Assembly: GCA_948146395.1 (NCBI GenBank)
Contig: OX411549.1
Coordinates: forward strand, 24,481,155-24,545,154
From: Fragum whitleyi
Lineage: Eukaryota > Mollusca > Bivalvia > Cardiida > Cardiidae
DNA: 64,000 nt
Reading direction: 5' to 3'
Each line of letters begins with the position of its first letter. The first letter of the stretch is position 1. Shown piece after piece: positions 47,421 to 56,582 of the stretch. Position numbers and translations under genes: made by a program. The notes below the pieces were generated by a model. It did not search any database and was not told the origin of the DNA. It saw only the letters and a program-made list of their open reading frames with translations.

Positions 47421-47485
47421 TCGATGGGTTCCGCCATTGTTTCCGTTTACAAACATTACGCTACCGGTGTAGATGGGATACAGTG
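47421..47485 (-). repeat. Right 65-bp terminal inverted repeat
   Basis: On the minus strand it repeats the left end, including the ATGGCGGAACCCATCGA start region. Here the frame meets TGA right after MAEPID, so this copy cannot start the same protein. A CATCAG/GTACCC splice-donor-like site follows at about 47398. Confidence 0.92.
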
Positions 47486-47533
47486 ATCAAGCAAACTGCA
47501 AAAATGCCCGAAAACACACAAATGGTCACAGCG

Positions 47534-47593
47534 TTTTTTTTTTTTTGTTTTGTTTTTTTTTTTTTTTTTTTTTTGGGGGGGGGGGGGGGGGGC
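47534..47593. repeat. Poly-T / poly-G low-complexity tract
   Basis: T runs interrupted by single Gs, followed by about 18 consecutive Gs. The open frame that spans it is an artefact. A run like this is also prone to assembly error. Confidence 0.95.
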
Positions 47594-48404
47594 GATAGCT
47601 TCTTCTCGATAAACGTTAGTAACCCTTTGTTCGACAAGATCATAGAAAATCAACTCTACAAACAACTTTTTTTATGTTTTCGGTTGGATAATCACTGTAG
47701 AAAGATTTCAATCAGAACATCACTTTGTTGTGGTATGTGTCGCTTGAAAAAGAGAAAACGTCATAAACGTCATAAGGAAGATCATTTAGGATCCACTGCT
47801 GGTGAAAATATGTTTTTTAAGACAACACCGATATTGTCCAGCAATATTTTCTATTACTAGGGTTTATATACAGAAGTTTTCATATAGATCTTAATTGGAT
47901 AATCTGCTAAATTATAATTTCGTGGTCCTTGTAAAGGTAAATAAGGTAAATAACCGTCCGATATATGGAAATAAAGATAACAAGATTTAATTCCCTTTCA
48001 ATCGTCCATTCTCTATTAATTTTAAATGAATTAGGAAACACGTTTTTTATTTACTTCATTCCCCTTGATTCTGCTTCCTGGAGAATATACCATGAAGTAA
48101 TAGCGGCGATTGTGTGGGCCAAAAAAAAAAGAACCAATATCCAAATACGCCCACGCAGTACGCGCAATCTGAAAAGGTAGTCACTGTAAGCACAGCCAAA
48201 ATCGTTCTTGATTGATTAGGAATTGTGCTTTTCGGCAAATCTGGCGATAAAATGTAAAATTTACATCCTGTGCAATTTACGGCAATTTCCTTAGGACATG
48301 TCGCATAGGCGTACCAAATGGACTAAGCTAAATAAACTAAGGAGCGCTGTATTTCAATTTAAGCAAAATGAATAACACAGTCCGATGGTTTAGTAATTGT
48401 CTCT
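47594..48404. other. Intergenic, no gene recognised
   Basis: A basic stretch in the + frame (KKRKRHKRHKEDH near 47740-47790) is notable but has no domain, start context or splice support. Confidence 0.35.
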
Positions 48405-48650
48405 TTTAGCTCGGTCGTTTTCGGAGAAAACTCGATGTGTGGAGATCATCTTGGCGTCCTTGGCGTTATTGTTTGCGTTATAAACCTTAACCTTGGTCAT
48501 ACATCTGTTGTTATTGAAGATATATTAATGAAAATAACATGTGTTTTCACTTACACAAGAGCTATCCAGCCAATCAACAGGAATAACTCTGAAAGGTTTT
48601 TTGTAAGAGTTATGTCCCTTTTAGAACTCAGAGTTTTACATTATCCATAA
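48405..48650. repeat. Dispersed repeat related to 10680-10945
   Basis: It begins TTTTAGCTCGGTCGTTTTCG and shares ordered blocks with the earlier copy: CATCTTGGCGTCC, ACCTTAACCTTGG, CACAAGAGCTATCCAG and TTTTTTGTAAGAGTTATG. The TTTTAGCTC head links it to the 11871-type elements. Confidence 0.6.
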
Positions 48651-49691
48651 TGCAGCCTTGATTTTTATGTTTTGAATAAAAACCCTGAACTATTTTTATA
48701 ACAATGTATCCTCCGTTCCCCATAGGCATACTCCAAACGCATTACCTCAGCGGCCTACCAATTATGCGTGCGAACTTTTTATCCATACTCCGTTGATCTA
48801 TTAAATAAGTAAGACTGGTTGGAAACAGCTTAAAAAGGCAAAAACATTAACAACTCTTGACTGCTACGTAGTATGATTAAAAGTTTTCCTGGCTGTCTAA
48901 AGACACATTTGGACCTTATCTTTCTACAAAGCGAGAAGTGAAGACCCTGGTCAGACTGTTAAGATGAACAGGCTGGCCAGAGTCTTTGCTTGGCGCACCT
49001 TTAAAATTGTTTGAAATACCACGCACAAGCTCATACTCGTTTGCCGCACTTGAAAAAAACAATCGTTGAGGTTTGGTCCCGCCCACATTACAGTTAAGAC
49101 AGAGAGCCACCAGAGGAATGAACTTTTTGATGAATGGTTTATATGTTTGTTTGCATAGGGTTTTACGCCACCTTAAAAATCTTCTAGTTATTCTAGGCTA
49201 TTCTGATAGTCGAAATGTGGACCAGTCTAGAGCTGGTAGCCTGCTTTCTGGGAGATACTCATGCGGGCAACAGTACCCGCCCACCCGCCCAGGGTCAGAA
49301 ATAATTTGGCCCAGCGGTTTTTAAGGGAATTAAATCATTACAAATCTTACAATTAAGTCCCCTGTCTCTTAAAAGAAGTTTTTGTTCAGCACTTGTTAAT
49401 TTGAACTTGGATTAAAGAGGCTTGTAATAGAACTTAAAAAAAACACCTTTTTCTGAAAATGCTAACAAAACGACGGCGCCTAGTCTGAACTGTAGTGTTC
49501 ATATTCAGAATCTACATCTGCTGGAAACAATGATAACAACAATTAAAAAATCGATGTTGAAAGGTTTCTAAATCTTGTGCTTTATGCGTCAATTCTCGTA
49601 ACTGTATTAATCCAGAGATGCTTACCATACCGTGTATTGCTTTCTGTTTAAATGTTAAATTTATTCATAATAATCGTTTATAATTATATGT
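48651..49691. other. Intergenic with two dispersed repeat fragments
   Basis: 48935-49030 is homologous to 18417-18515 (GAGTCTTTGCTTGGCGCAC). 49395-49495 (CTTGGATTAAAGAGGCTTGT, then AACAAAACGACGGCG) is homologous to 35345-35430. No gene. Confidence 0.45.
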
Positions 49692-50133
49692 GCAGTTAAT
49701 CAAATCATGTAATTGACGCTCATTTCGATCAAAACCATTTAAAAGCACTCATTCAGCGCTCTATCAATTCATTCAAAATACTCCATTCATTCAAAATACT
49801 CTCTCAAATCCAATCACTCAAAATAGGCACACAAAAAAGTAAATAAAAAAATGCTCCGAAATCGTTCTAAATGACCAATATTGTATCAGATCGATAGAAA
49901 AATGCATGATTCATAGGTGGCGTTGATTTTTAGGAAACAAGATAAAAAAAAACGTAGTATTGATTAAAGGGAGGCAAAAAAAATCGCTTATTTCGTCCTG
50001 GACGAAATTATCGATTCTGTTTTACCTCCATTGAAAATCATTCAAAATTTGCTTCCCACTCATTCAACTTCACTTCACTCCAAAACCATTCCAAAATCAT
50101 TCAACATGTCACTTTCTTGATGTTCCTAACGGT
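49692..50133. mobile_element. Family B foldback MITE, copy 7 (old)
   Basis: The arms have CATTCAAAATACTC and ATTCAACTTCACTTC, with a central AAAGGGAGGCAAAAAAAATC paired with TTTTACCTCC. The ends are decayed but recognisable (GCAGTTAATCAAATCATG, CTTGATGTTCCTAACGG). Confidence 0.7.
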
Positions 50134-50473
50134 ACATTTATTATTAAATGTATTTTTTTGTGCAACGGTTTGCTTGTGGTTTTTTTTGTGTTTTTTTGTG
50201 TGGCGTAGGAAAGAGAATTTCAGATTCGAGTTAAAATAGGGCTCCGACATTACATACATGTATATATATCTTAAGATATGAATTGCAAACTCGAAAATAT
50301 CATAACTATAACGCCTTTGGAAATGAAAGATTTGTCAAAAAAAACACCATGCAACGCATATCATAAGAGCCGGTTGTAACCTGTGATTAGATATGAATTT
50401 TGTTAAAAAGCGAAAGATTAACAGGACAACTTTTCGTCCGAAACTTTTTGTGCTCTCAGTTTCGATTTACACC

Positions 50474-50590
50474 ACTGCGTTCAGGATGATACAAACTGTT
50501 CGCAAATTATACCCTTATTGCACTCAAGTATAAAGCGGGATACGATTTGCGAACACCAGTTTTGCCCCATTATTTCATGCTGAACGCAGG
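50474..50590. mobile_element. Family D palindromic MITE, copy
   Basis: Left arm CTGCGTTCAGGATGATACAA and right arm ATGCTGAACGCAGG, with inner GTTCGCAAATTATACCC paired with GGGATACGATTTGCGAAC. The central CACGTG stem is replaced by CACTCAAG. Confidence 0.8.
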
Positions 50591-50764
50591 ACTACATGTA
50601 GTCTGCGAAAATATGCATGACATCTGTGATACAAATTCGATAAATAAATTCTATAGTATATAGCAATTCTATTCGCTATCAATATATAGTCACGGCATCT
50701 TGCTACATTGTAGCCCTAGGACGATGAAGGCAATATGGTTGAAAATCGAGAATTCATGGTAAAA

Positions 50765-50995
50765 AAATAATATGCGTTCGATCCCTGACGGCGGTACTCA
50801 TTCTTTCCGACTATTCGTCTCCAATGGGTTGATAATCGTAGACCTATGTGAGATAGTAGCTGGAGGCTAGGAAAGGATGTGGTGGTTGTACTGGTGAAAG
50901 AAATATCATGAATCCATTATTAGGCGCTCTAGCGAAAAAAATGTTTAAAGCGGCGTTAAACTCCATTCAATCATTCAAGCAACAAATAGTATGCG
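50765..50995 (+). mobile_element. SINE-1, plus-strand copy (head truncated)
   Basis: Starts at the B-box region GCGTTCGATCCCTGACGGCG. Core CCTATGTGAGATAGTAGCTG and GGAGGCTAGGAAAGGATGTG. 3' end AAAGCGGCGTTAAACTCCAT with ATTCAATCATTC tail. Confidence 0.85.
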
Positions 50996-51208
50996 CATTA
51001 AAAAGGAAATTCAATCGCTCAAGTCACATTATCATTGGGTTATTATACAGGTACAATATCGAAGATTAAGTTTGGAGAGAAATATGGAGAAAGGTAAAAC
51101 AGTTTTTTTTTCCCTTGTAATCTATTGTTATAATAATTTACAATTTTTGCATTACTTATTTTAATTACTTTTCGTAGTAAAAAGTTTTAAACATGCATGT
51201 ATACTAGT

Positions 51209-51343
51209 CGGGTGAAATTAATGACACGTGTCAAAATAACTTAATTTTAGTTACAGATCTATAGCGTATTGTCAAAGATCAAAAGTATATTTCTAATGTC
51301 AATGTATGTATAGCCTGGTTTATTTGACCCGACTTTGACCTCT
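51209..51343. repeat. Small inverted-repeat element, tentative
   Basis: AGTCGGGTGAAATTAA near 51208 is mirrored by TTTATTTGACCCGACT near 51327. About 135 bp. No other copy was noticed. Confidence 0.4.
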
Positions 51344-51394
51344 GTGGAAAAAATGCTTAAATAACAATTACCGACATATTTTATCAATAAAAAA

Positions 51395-51515
51395 AATGTA
51401 TAATACATTCAATATCGTTTGTTATTCATTCCTATGAAAGCACGTGCAAAGCCAAGTAGGAATAAGCATGTTTTATTCATCTAAATAGCAGGGGTCAGAT
51501 TCAAGTTAATAAAAC
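51395..51515. repeat. Dispersed repeat shared with 34875-35010
   Basis: Same ordered blocks: ATTCAATATCGTTTG, ATTCATTCCTATGAAAGC, CAAAGCCAAGTAGGAATAA and GCAGGGGTCAGATTC. Family unknown. Confidence 0.55.
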
Positions 51516-51713
51516 CGCACTATACTAGTCATGCTAGTAGAATGGTCCTGTGCGTCCAGCTTGGATCCATTAAGGTATAATACGGCTTCGATAACTTGAT
51601 ATTAGTCCCGAGTGCCGGATCTTTCCACCAATTTGATCATGACCACGGTATGCATAACGGTATAGACGAAGATCAGCAGTGAAACGGTATGAAGTCATGT
51701 CGGTGTGGTCACT

Positions 51714-51925
51714 GTGGTCTAGAGGTAGAGCGTCGGCTTCTTGACCCAAGGGTTCTGAGTTCGATTACCGCGAGCGGCTATTGATCTTGGTTCTTTTATT
51801 GGCCCACACATTCGGCGCGAGTACAGGTGAATTTGCCAGGAGGCAGAATCGAGAGGGATTGATCTAAGTTGTAAGAACTTGTTTCCCAATCGATGTATAA
51901 AATGAATCGGTTTAAACTAAACCAA
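51714..51925 (+). mobile_element. SINE-2 (tRNA-derived), best copy
   Basis: The head has GTGGTCTAGAGGTAGAGCGT (A box) and GAGTTCGATTACCGC (B box). The body is GCCCACACATTCGGCGCGAG, GCCAGGAGGCAGAATCGAG and AAGTTGTAAGAACTTG. The same body is at 29886, 54110 and, partly, 23884. Confidence 0.82.
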
Positions 51926-51982
51926 GTCATATCGGTGTCTTCATCAAAAATAACAGATCAATTTCTTCAGACAATGAATAAA

Positions 51983-52248
51983 ATATGTGACCCGTCAGGC
52001 GAAAGGGGCAATCAAAACTCCCTATGATAATGAGTCGCAAAAAAAAATATTAGATATTAGATCCAGCAGAGGTCAATTTGATGTCGATTACTGAAAATGA
52101 ATCCGCAATAAGGTAGAATGATCATTCTAGATTCAGAAAAATATACATTAAGAGAAAATTTCGTCCCTGGTCTGCCTGCGCAATCTGACAATCATCAGAA
52201 TTTTACTGACTTCCAAGGTGTTCTTTATACTTGTGTATGGTCACATAT
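51983..52248. mobile_element. Family A MITE, copy
   Basis: Left end ATATGTGACCCGTCAGGCG and a decayed right end TTGTGTATGGTCACATAT, with interior TCATTCTAGATTCAGAAAAA. Confidence 0.8.
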
Positions 52249-52360
52249 TCTTTAAAAATAAACGGTGTGTCTGTCAGTTCGAGCTTTCTTATGTCTACGT
52301 GGTTTCACCTATTGAGAAATTAGTTAAAATGTCACACAGATAAATGCATCAATGTACGTC

Positions 52361-52431
52361 GATTAGAGACCAAAAACTCGCAACTACAGCTTTTAAAAAA
52401 GCTGTAGTTTCGAGGCTTTGGTCGCTAATAG
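52361..52431. repeat. Hairpin of the ACTACAGCTT type
   Basis: TTAGAGACCAAAAACTCGCA and ACTACAGCTT pair with AAGCTGTAGT and the complement of the preceding segment, giving a roughly 32-bp stem. It is similar to the hairpins at 6605 and 58915. Confidence 0.7.
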
Positions 52432-53109
52432 ACTGACAGATAATTACGGTGAAAGTTCTCTTCTTATGTCCGAAAGAATATATTAATGAGATGATTTGAT
52501 AAGTAGGCAGGGATCGTGCGACATGTAATTGTTGCCATTTTGGTATATTTTGTAAAGTATCAGTTATCAGATTTAACGCATCAGGTAACATTTAATTTCA
52601 TTATATCTTTTTGATAATTATACATCTATAGGCTATGCGCAATTACCCATTAAAGTTTACGCATAGCCTACCTTGATAATACGAATCTAGAGGATATTTC
52701 TGGACCCAATTCATGATGGGCCGTTGAAATCGACCAGTGGCCCATGTCCCATTTACATGTATTTACATATAAAATCTAAGATGTTGAAAGGCCATCTGCA
52801 TTATTTGATAGGCCATTAGGAAAAAGAGGTTGGTCTAAGAATCCTTAATACGGTAAATCCTTGATAAGAATAAGCATTATATTTGAATAGATATATTGTG
52901 CTCATCCAAAACTGTTATCAATTTTATCCTGAAACAAAAAGTTTTTTCCCGAAACCTCCCAGAATAATCTCATGGATCCATACAATAGTATGAAACATTA
53001 CTAAGTTTGAAATATTTACCGTAAATTGGTTCATGGTTCATGTGCTCAAATTGTCCCTATTCGCGAAACAGGCCCTGCACCTGTGTAAAACGTATAACCT
53101 GTGCCTTAA
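52432..53109. other. Intergenic with a short hairpin
   Basis: TAGGCTATGCG near 52631 pairs with CGCATAGCCTA near 52661. A family A-like fragment TGTCCCTATTCGCGAAACAG lies near 53053. No gene. Confidence 0.45.
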
Positions 53110-53514
53110 ATTTAAGATTCTGAAATACGTTTGCGAACGTTTAGAAATTTAACCCTGCTTTCCGTAGCGCAGTTGGTTAGGCATAAGACTTCCAATCTGG
53201 AAGTCGTGGGTTCGATCCCCGGTGGCGGCAAATATCCTTTCCGACGTTTGTCTCTCACCAATGGGTATATAATCGTAAACCTATGTGAGAAAGCAGTCGG
53301 AGGCTAGGAAAGGGTGTAATGGTAGTACAGGTGAAAGAGATACCAGTAATCCATTGTTAGGTGCTCCGGCCGCCGCGATATAACTGCGAAATTGTTGAAA
53401 ACGGCATAAAACCCATTCAAACAAACAAACTGCTTTCCGTGTGCCACTCAAGTGGCAAGTGTGTTTACAATTCTCAAACGTTTCGCAAACGTCTCCATAT
53501 TGAACGCATGGAGG
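53110..53514. mobile_element. Family D palindrome split by a SINE-1 insertion
   Basis: The left half (ACGTTTGCGAACGTTTAGAA, CCCTGCTTTCCGT) and right half (CTGCTTTCCGTGTGCCACTC, AACGTTTCGCAAACGTC, ATATTGAACGCATGG) are separated by the SINE at 53166-53429. Confidence 0.8.
53166..53429 (+). mobile_element. SINE-1, complete, with 11-bp target-site duplication
   Basis: The direct repeat CTGCTTTCCGT at 53155-53165 and 53430-53440 brackets the insertion. The head starts AGCGCAGTTGGTTAGGC and has GTGGGTTCGATCCCCGG. Core CCTATGTGAGAAAGCAGTCG and GGAGGCTAGGAAAGGG, then AAACGGCATAAAACCCATTC and an (AAAC)n tail. The tRNA cloverleaf is only partly formable. Confidence 0.92.
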
Positions 53515-53558
53515 ATTTCTACAGCCCGTTTTCTTCTGACATCAATTTAGGACAACCG

Positions 53559-53804
53559 TTAACCCTTGTCATGCTGAGCCCAGAATATCCCTGCTTTTGC
53601 AGGAGCTATAGATAAACATCAGCCTGCACATATGTGCAGTCTGGTGTTAGTCTACACCACCTGTATTTCACTTTCAAACCAGAATTGTCGATAGATTAGT
53701 TTTTCAGTTAAAAATTGACTTACAGTTGGTACTTTCAGAGCTTTTTTGCCTTTTCATTTTTATGAAACTTTAAGCAAAAATTTATTCAGCATGACAAGGG
53801 TTAA
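53559..53804. mobile_element. TTAA-flanked MITE with CCCTTGTCATGCTGA ends
   Basis: TTAACCCTTGTCATGCTGA at the left is exactly mirrored by TCAGCATGACAAGGGTTAA at the right. TTAA duplication plus a CCCTT start resembles piggyBac-type MITEs. 246 bp, no coding. Confidence 0.85.
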
Positions 53805-53933
53805 TAGTAAAGTATTATGTTTGGTATAGTGTTTCATATTGATTTCTTCCTCATTCCGTTACCGTCTGACCTACAAACTTTAACTATATCACAGTTAACG
53901 AAGTTTAATACAAAACAATCGTCAGTTTCTATA

Positions 53934-54099
53934 TTAAGGAAATGGACCCTTAATAGTTTCAAAACGTTTCTGGAAGTCATGAACTTTAACAGTGTTAACT
54001 GAGGTTTCCCAATGATTTAATTAGGAAACCTCGGTTAACACTGTGAAAATTCAATAGTTCCGAAAAGTTGTGGAATTATTTCGGGTCCACTACTTTTAA
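53934..54099. mobile_element. Family C palindromic MITE, copy 6
   Basis: TTAAGGAAATGGACCCTTAA at the left and TATTTCGGGTCCACTACTTT at the right, with centre GAGGTTTCCCAATG paired with TTAGGAAACCTC. Confidence 0.8.
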
Positions 54100-54109
54100 A
54101 TACAATTGC

Positions 54110-54325
54110 AATTGTATCCGTGGCCGAGAGATAAAGTGTTAATTTCTTTGTCAATAGGTCCTGAGTTTGATTTCCCGAAGCGGCTTTCGACTTTGGATCT
54201 TTCATATGCCCACACATTCGACTGCGCGAGCACTTGCTCATTTCAAGGAAGCAGAATCGATGGGGATGAATCTCAGTTGAAAGAACTTGTACCCCAGTCG
54301 GTGTAAAATAGATGTAAACCATTTA
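54110..54325 (+). mobile_element. SINE-2, copy
   Basis: Head CCGTGGCCGAGAGATAAAGT and CTGAGTTTGATTTCCCG, body GCCCACACATTCGACTGCGC, AAGGAAGCAGAATCGATGG and AGTTGAAAGAACTTG. It directly follows the family C copy. Confidence 0.78.
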
Positions 54326-54471
54326 AATACACTTATAATAGTCTTACGTCAGTACCTTTAAATCAAATATTTATCGTTCAGTTTTTCGAGAATATGGGAG
54401 GTAATATGAAAAAACATGAGTTGTCTTCCTTATTAAATTTAAAACTTACTGGCAGTCTGGAAACCGGGCTA

Positions 54472-54602
54472 CACATACAGCCTCGGAGCCAGGCTACACA
54501 TACAGCCTCGGAGCCAGGCTACACATACAGCCTTGGAGCCAGGCTACACATAAGCCTTGGAGCAAGGCTACACATACAGCCTCGGAGCCAGGCTACACAT
54601 CG
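54472..54602. repeat. Tandem 23-25-bp minisatellite
   Basis: Five to six units of GAGCCAGGCTACACATACAG plus CCTCG or CCTTG. The unit near 54540 lost a few bases (ACATAAGCC). It encodes a repetitive frame with no protein meaning. Confidence 0.9.
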
Positions 54603-54811
54603 CTGATCGCTGGCTGTAGCCCTCCTACACGGACGCCCGCTATGAACTGATGCCTTGAACATGATTTCAGTTTCTGCAAAAAATTGGTTACCGACATAAA
54701 GCATAAAGGCAACAGGAAAACCGTTGTTCGGCGACCTAAACGTTGTATATACAGCTAATTCAAACTGTAGTTATGACGAAAGGACGGCCAAGACACGAAA
54801 GAATGAAAAGT

Positions 54812-54847
54812 GTGTGTGTGGGGGGGGGGGGGGGGGAAGGGGGGGAG
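54812..54847. repeat. (GT)n(G)n low-complexity tract
   Basis: GTGTGTGTGTG followed by about 17 Gs, then AAGGGGGGAG. Confidence 0.9.
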
Positions 54848-54985
54848 AAAATGACGGAAAATGAAATAGAGCAAATTAACGATCCAGTTTAAATGAATGA
54901 TTTGATTGGATACCCTCTATTTTGCTTGAAACACTTCAATAGATGAACAAGTTTCAGTCAGTGATCAAAGGTCAATTTTCTCTAT

Positions 54986-55318
54986 ACAGTAAAACTTGTA
55001 TTAAGCGACCACAAACGTGATCACAAAAAGGCGGCCTTTAAAAAATGGTGGCTGAATACACAATATGAATCATAATTTTTATTTAATTGAATATGTATAT
55101 TATTGCGAAATTTTCTATATTCCTATGCTGCTAAAACTCAATATAATAGTCTCAATGAGTCGATTCTATTGAGTTTTTACAACATGTAATTCATTTACAA
55201 TGTTGTTGTTTTTTATACCAGTGAATATCTACTTTACTTTTAGATTTTTCGATCTAAAGAAGAGGATTTTTAAAACGGTCGCTAAATAGACGTGGTCGCT
55301 CTAGCAAGATAGACTGTA
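54986..55318. mobile_element. Family E MITE, copy 1 (AAGCGACCAC-type)
   Basis: Left end ACAGTAAAACTTGTATTAAGCGACCA; the right end contains TAGACGTGGTCGCT and AGATAGACTGT. A GTCTCAATGAG..ATTCTATTGAG remnant of the central hairpin sits at 55150-55175. The family is dispersed; a composite copy is at 56706. Confidence 0.7.
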
Positions 55319-55502
55319 CCATCTATAGAGAAAACTGCCTTTTTACCACTCACTTATTTGTGCACGTCTTCAACATGTTAGTAAAAAGTGAATTAGTAAA
55401 GTGTAATTGAAAATAGTTAAAATATGCTTACGCGTTAAAAGATAAAAAAACCCGTTTTGCGTTGTTTGGGAAGATTCTGAGATCTGTTAAAAAAGTGTGC
55501 GT

Positions 55503-55534
<32 letters not shown>

Positions 55535-56148
55535 GGCTAGGGAAAGTATGACGAATGTTCGAATTGCGAACATTGTTCCATCCAAAAAGCTCACAAATCC
55601 AAAAAGGCTGGCACACTAACACATTAAATGGCTTTTAGGTGAGACGTTAAACCGAGGTCCCGTGAGACGATGCTGTACACCGAGCACGTTAAAGCTCAGC
55701 AATAGTTTCGTCATGTATCCTTACACTATCCCCCGTAATAACTAACCGTCTTCTGGGCGTCACTCATATGGGTTTATGGACCGTCGCTCATATGGATTTA
55801 TGCTACGATAGCGACGATAAATAAACGGAAATAAACAAGTTGAGCTATAAACGCATTTTAGGCATAGTCTTTTCAAGTTTATCTCAACAAGGAAGGCTTT
55901 TGACATCTTTGACAAATGGTTGTTTAACTTCGGTCTTTGTGATTTGTTGAAATACTTTTGTTATAGGCTTTTAAAGATATCAAATGCTATGTAGGTCAAT
56001 CTCAATGCATGCAGATATTCCTGTATGCACATGATAAAGAATAAACGCCGATCAAATGAAAGGGGGGCAATCCAGGAAGTTCCTTTAATATTTTTTTATA
56101 AATATTAATTGAAGAAGAGATCAACCCGAGGTGGCATTTAGACAATGT
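55319..56148. other. Intergenic with a (GA)n(G)n microsatellite at 55501-55533
   Basis: No gene was recognised. The missing first exon of the dCMP deaminase gene, which must end in phase 1, might lie here or further upstream, but I could not identify it. Confidence 0.4.
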
Positions 56149-56378
56149 TTAACCCTTTTCTGTCTTTTCTAATCCCTGATTTTACGTACCTGTGATTTTA
56201 TGATTGAGAAGACATTGTGAAAAAAGAAGAAATTGCTTCTAACAAGCAATTTCTTCTTTTTCCACACTATTCTACACTACTGAATGGTTATTTTTCAAAT
56301 TAAATCCACTTTATATTTTGTCTGCAAAACCTTTGAATTTGGACAGGTCCAAAATTTTGTAAAACAGGAAAGGGTTAA
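56149..56378. mobile_element. TTAA-flanked MITE with CCCTTTTCTGT-type ends
   Basis: TTAACCCTTTTCTGTCTTTT is mirrored by AAAACAGGAAAGGGTTAA. An internal perfect hairpin at about 56222-56263 pairs AAAAGAAGAAATTGCTT with its complement around CTAAC. Just upstream of the dCMP deaminase exons. Confidence 0.75.
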
Positions 56379-56582
56379 AGGGAGGTTATATGATTAGTCA
56401 AGATTCTGAATATCAGCTAGATCAGCGGCGGATCTGGGCTTCTATAAGGGGGGGGTGTGTCGATGTATAATTCGAGTAATTGTGCGATGGACAACGGATG
56501 TATGCCTTTCGTACGATTTTTAGGATACGGAAGTATCTGACTAAATGTATAAAATAACGCTTCAATTGCAAATTTCTTTCAG

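Larger units (their letters stand above)
44853..47485. mobile_element. DNA-transposon-like unit carrying a C2H2 zinc-finger gene
   Basis: The terminal 65 bp (44853-44917 and 47421-47485) are perfect inverted copies starting CACTGTATCCCATCTACACC. The flanks carry a 5-bp duplication: ATCAA at 44848-44852 and again at 47486-47490. Homology continues inward, more diverged, for about 450-480 bp per side. Examples are ACATCCACAGATGGCTGAGT against ACGTCCATAGATGACCGAGT, then CGGTTGGGAAAC motifs. The only recognised gene is the zinc-finger protein. No transposase domain was seen, so mobility would need help in trans. A 5-bp duplication and a CAC-start terminus recall Transib/RAG-type elements, but that is inference only. 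Confidence 0.8.

Noticed and set aside
47414..47860. 148-codon frame with a basic KKRKRHKRHKE stretch
   Set aside because: It runs through the poly-T/poly-G tract and the transposon terminus, with no domain or splice support.
53166..53235. Functional tRNA gene
   Set aside because: The acceptor and anticodon stems do not pair properly, and it is the head of a SINE with body, tail and target duplication.
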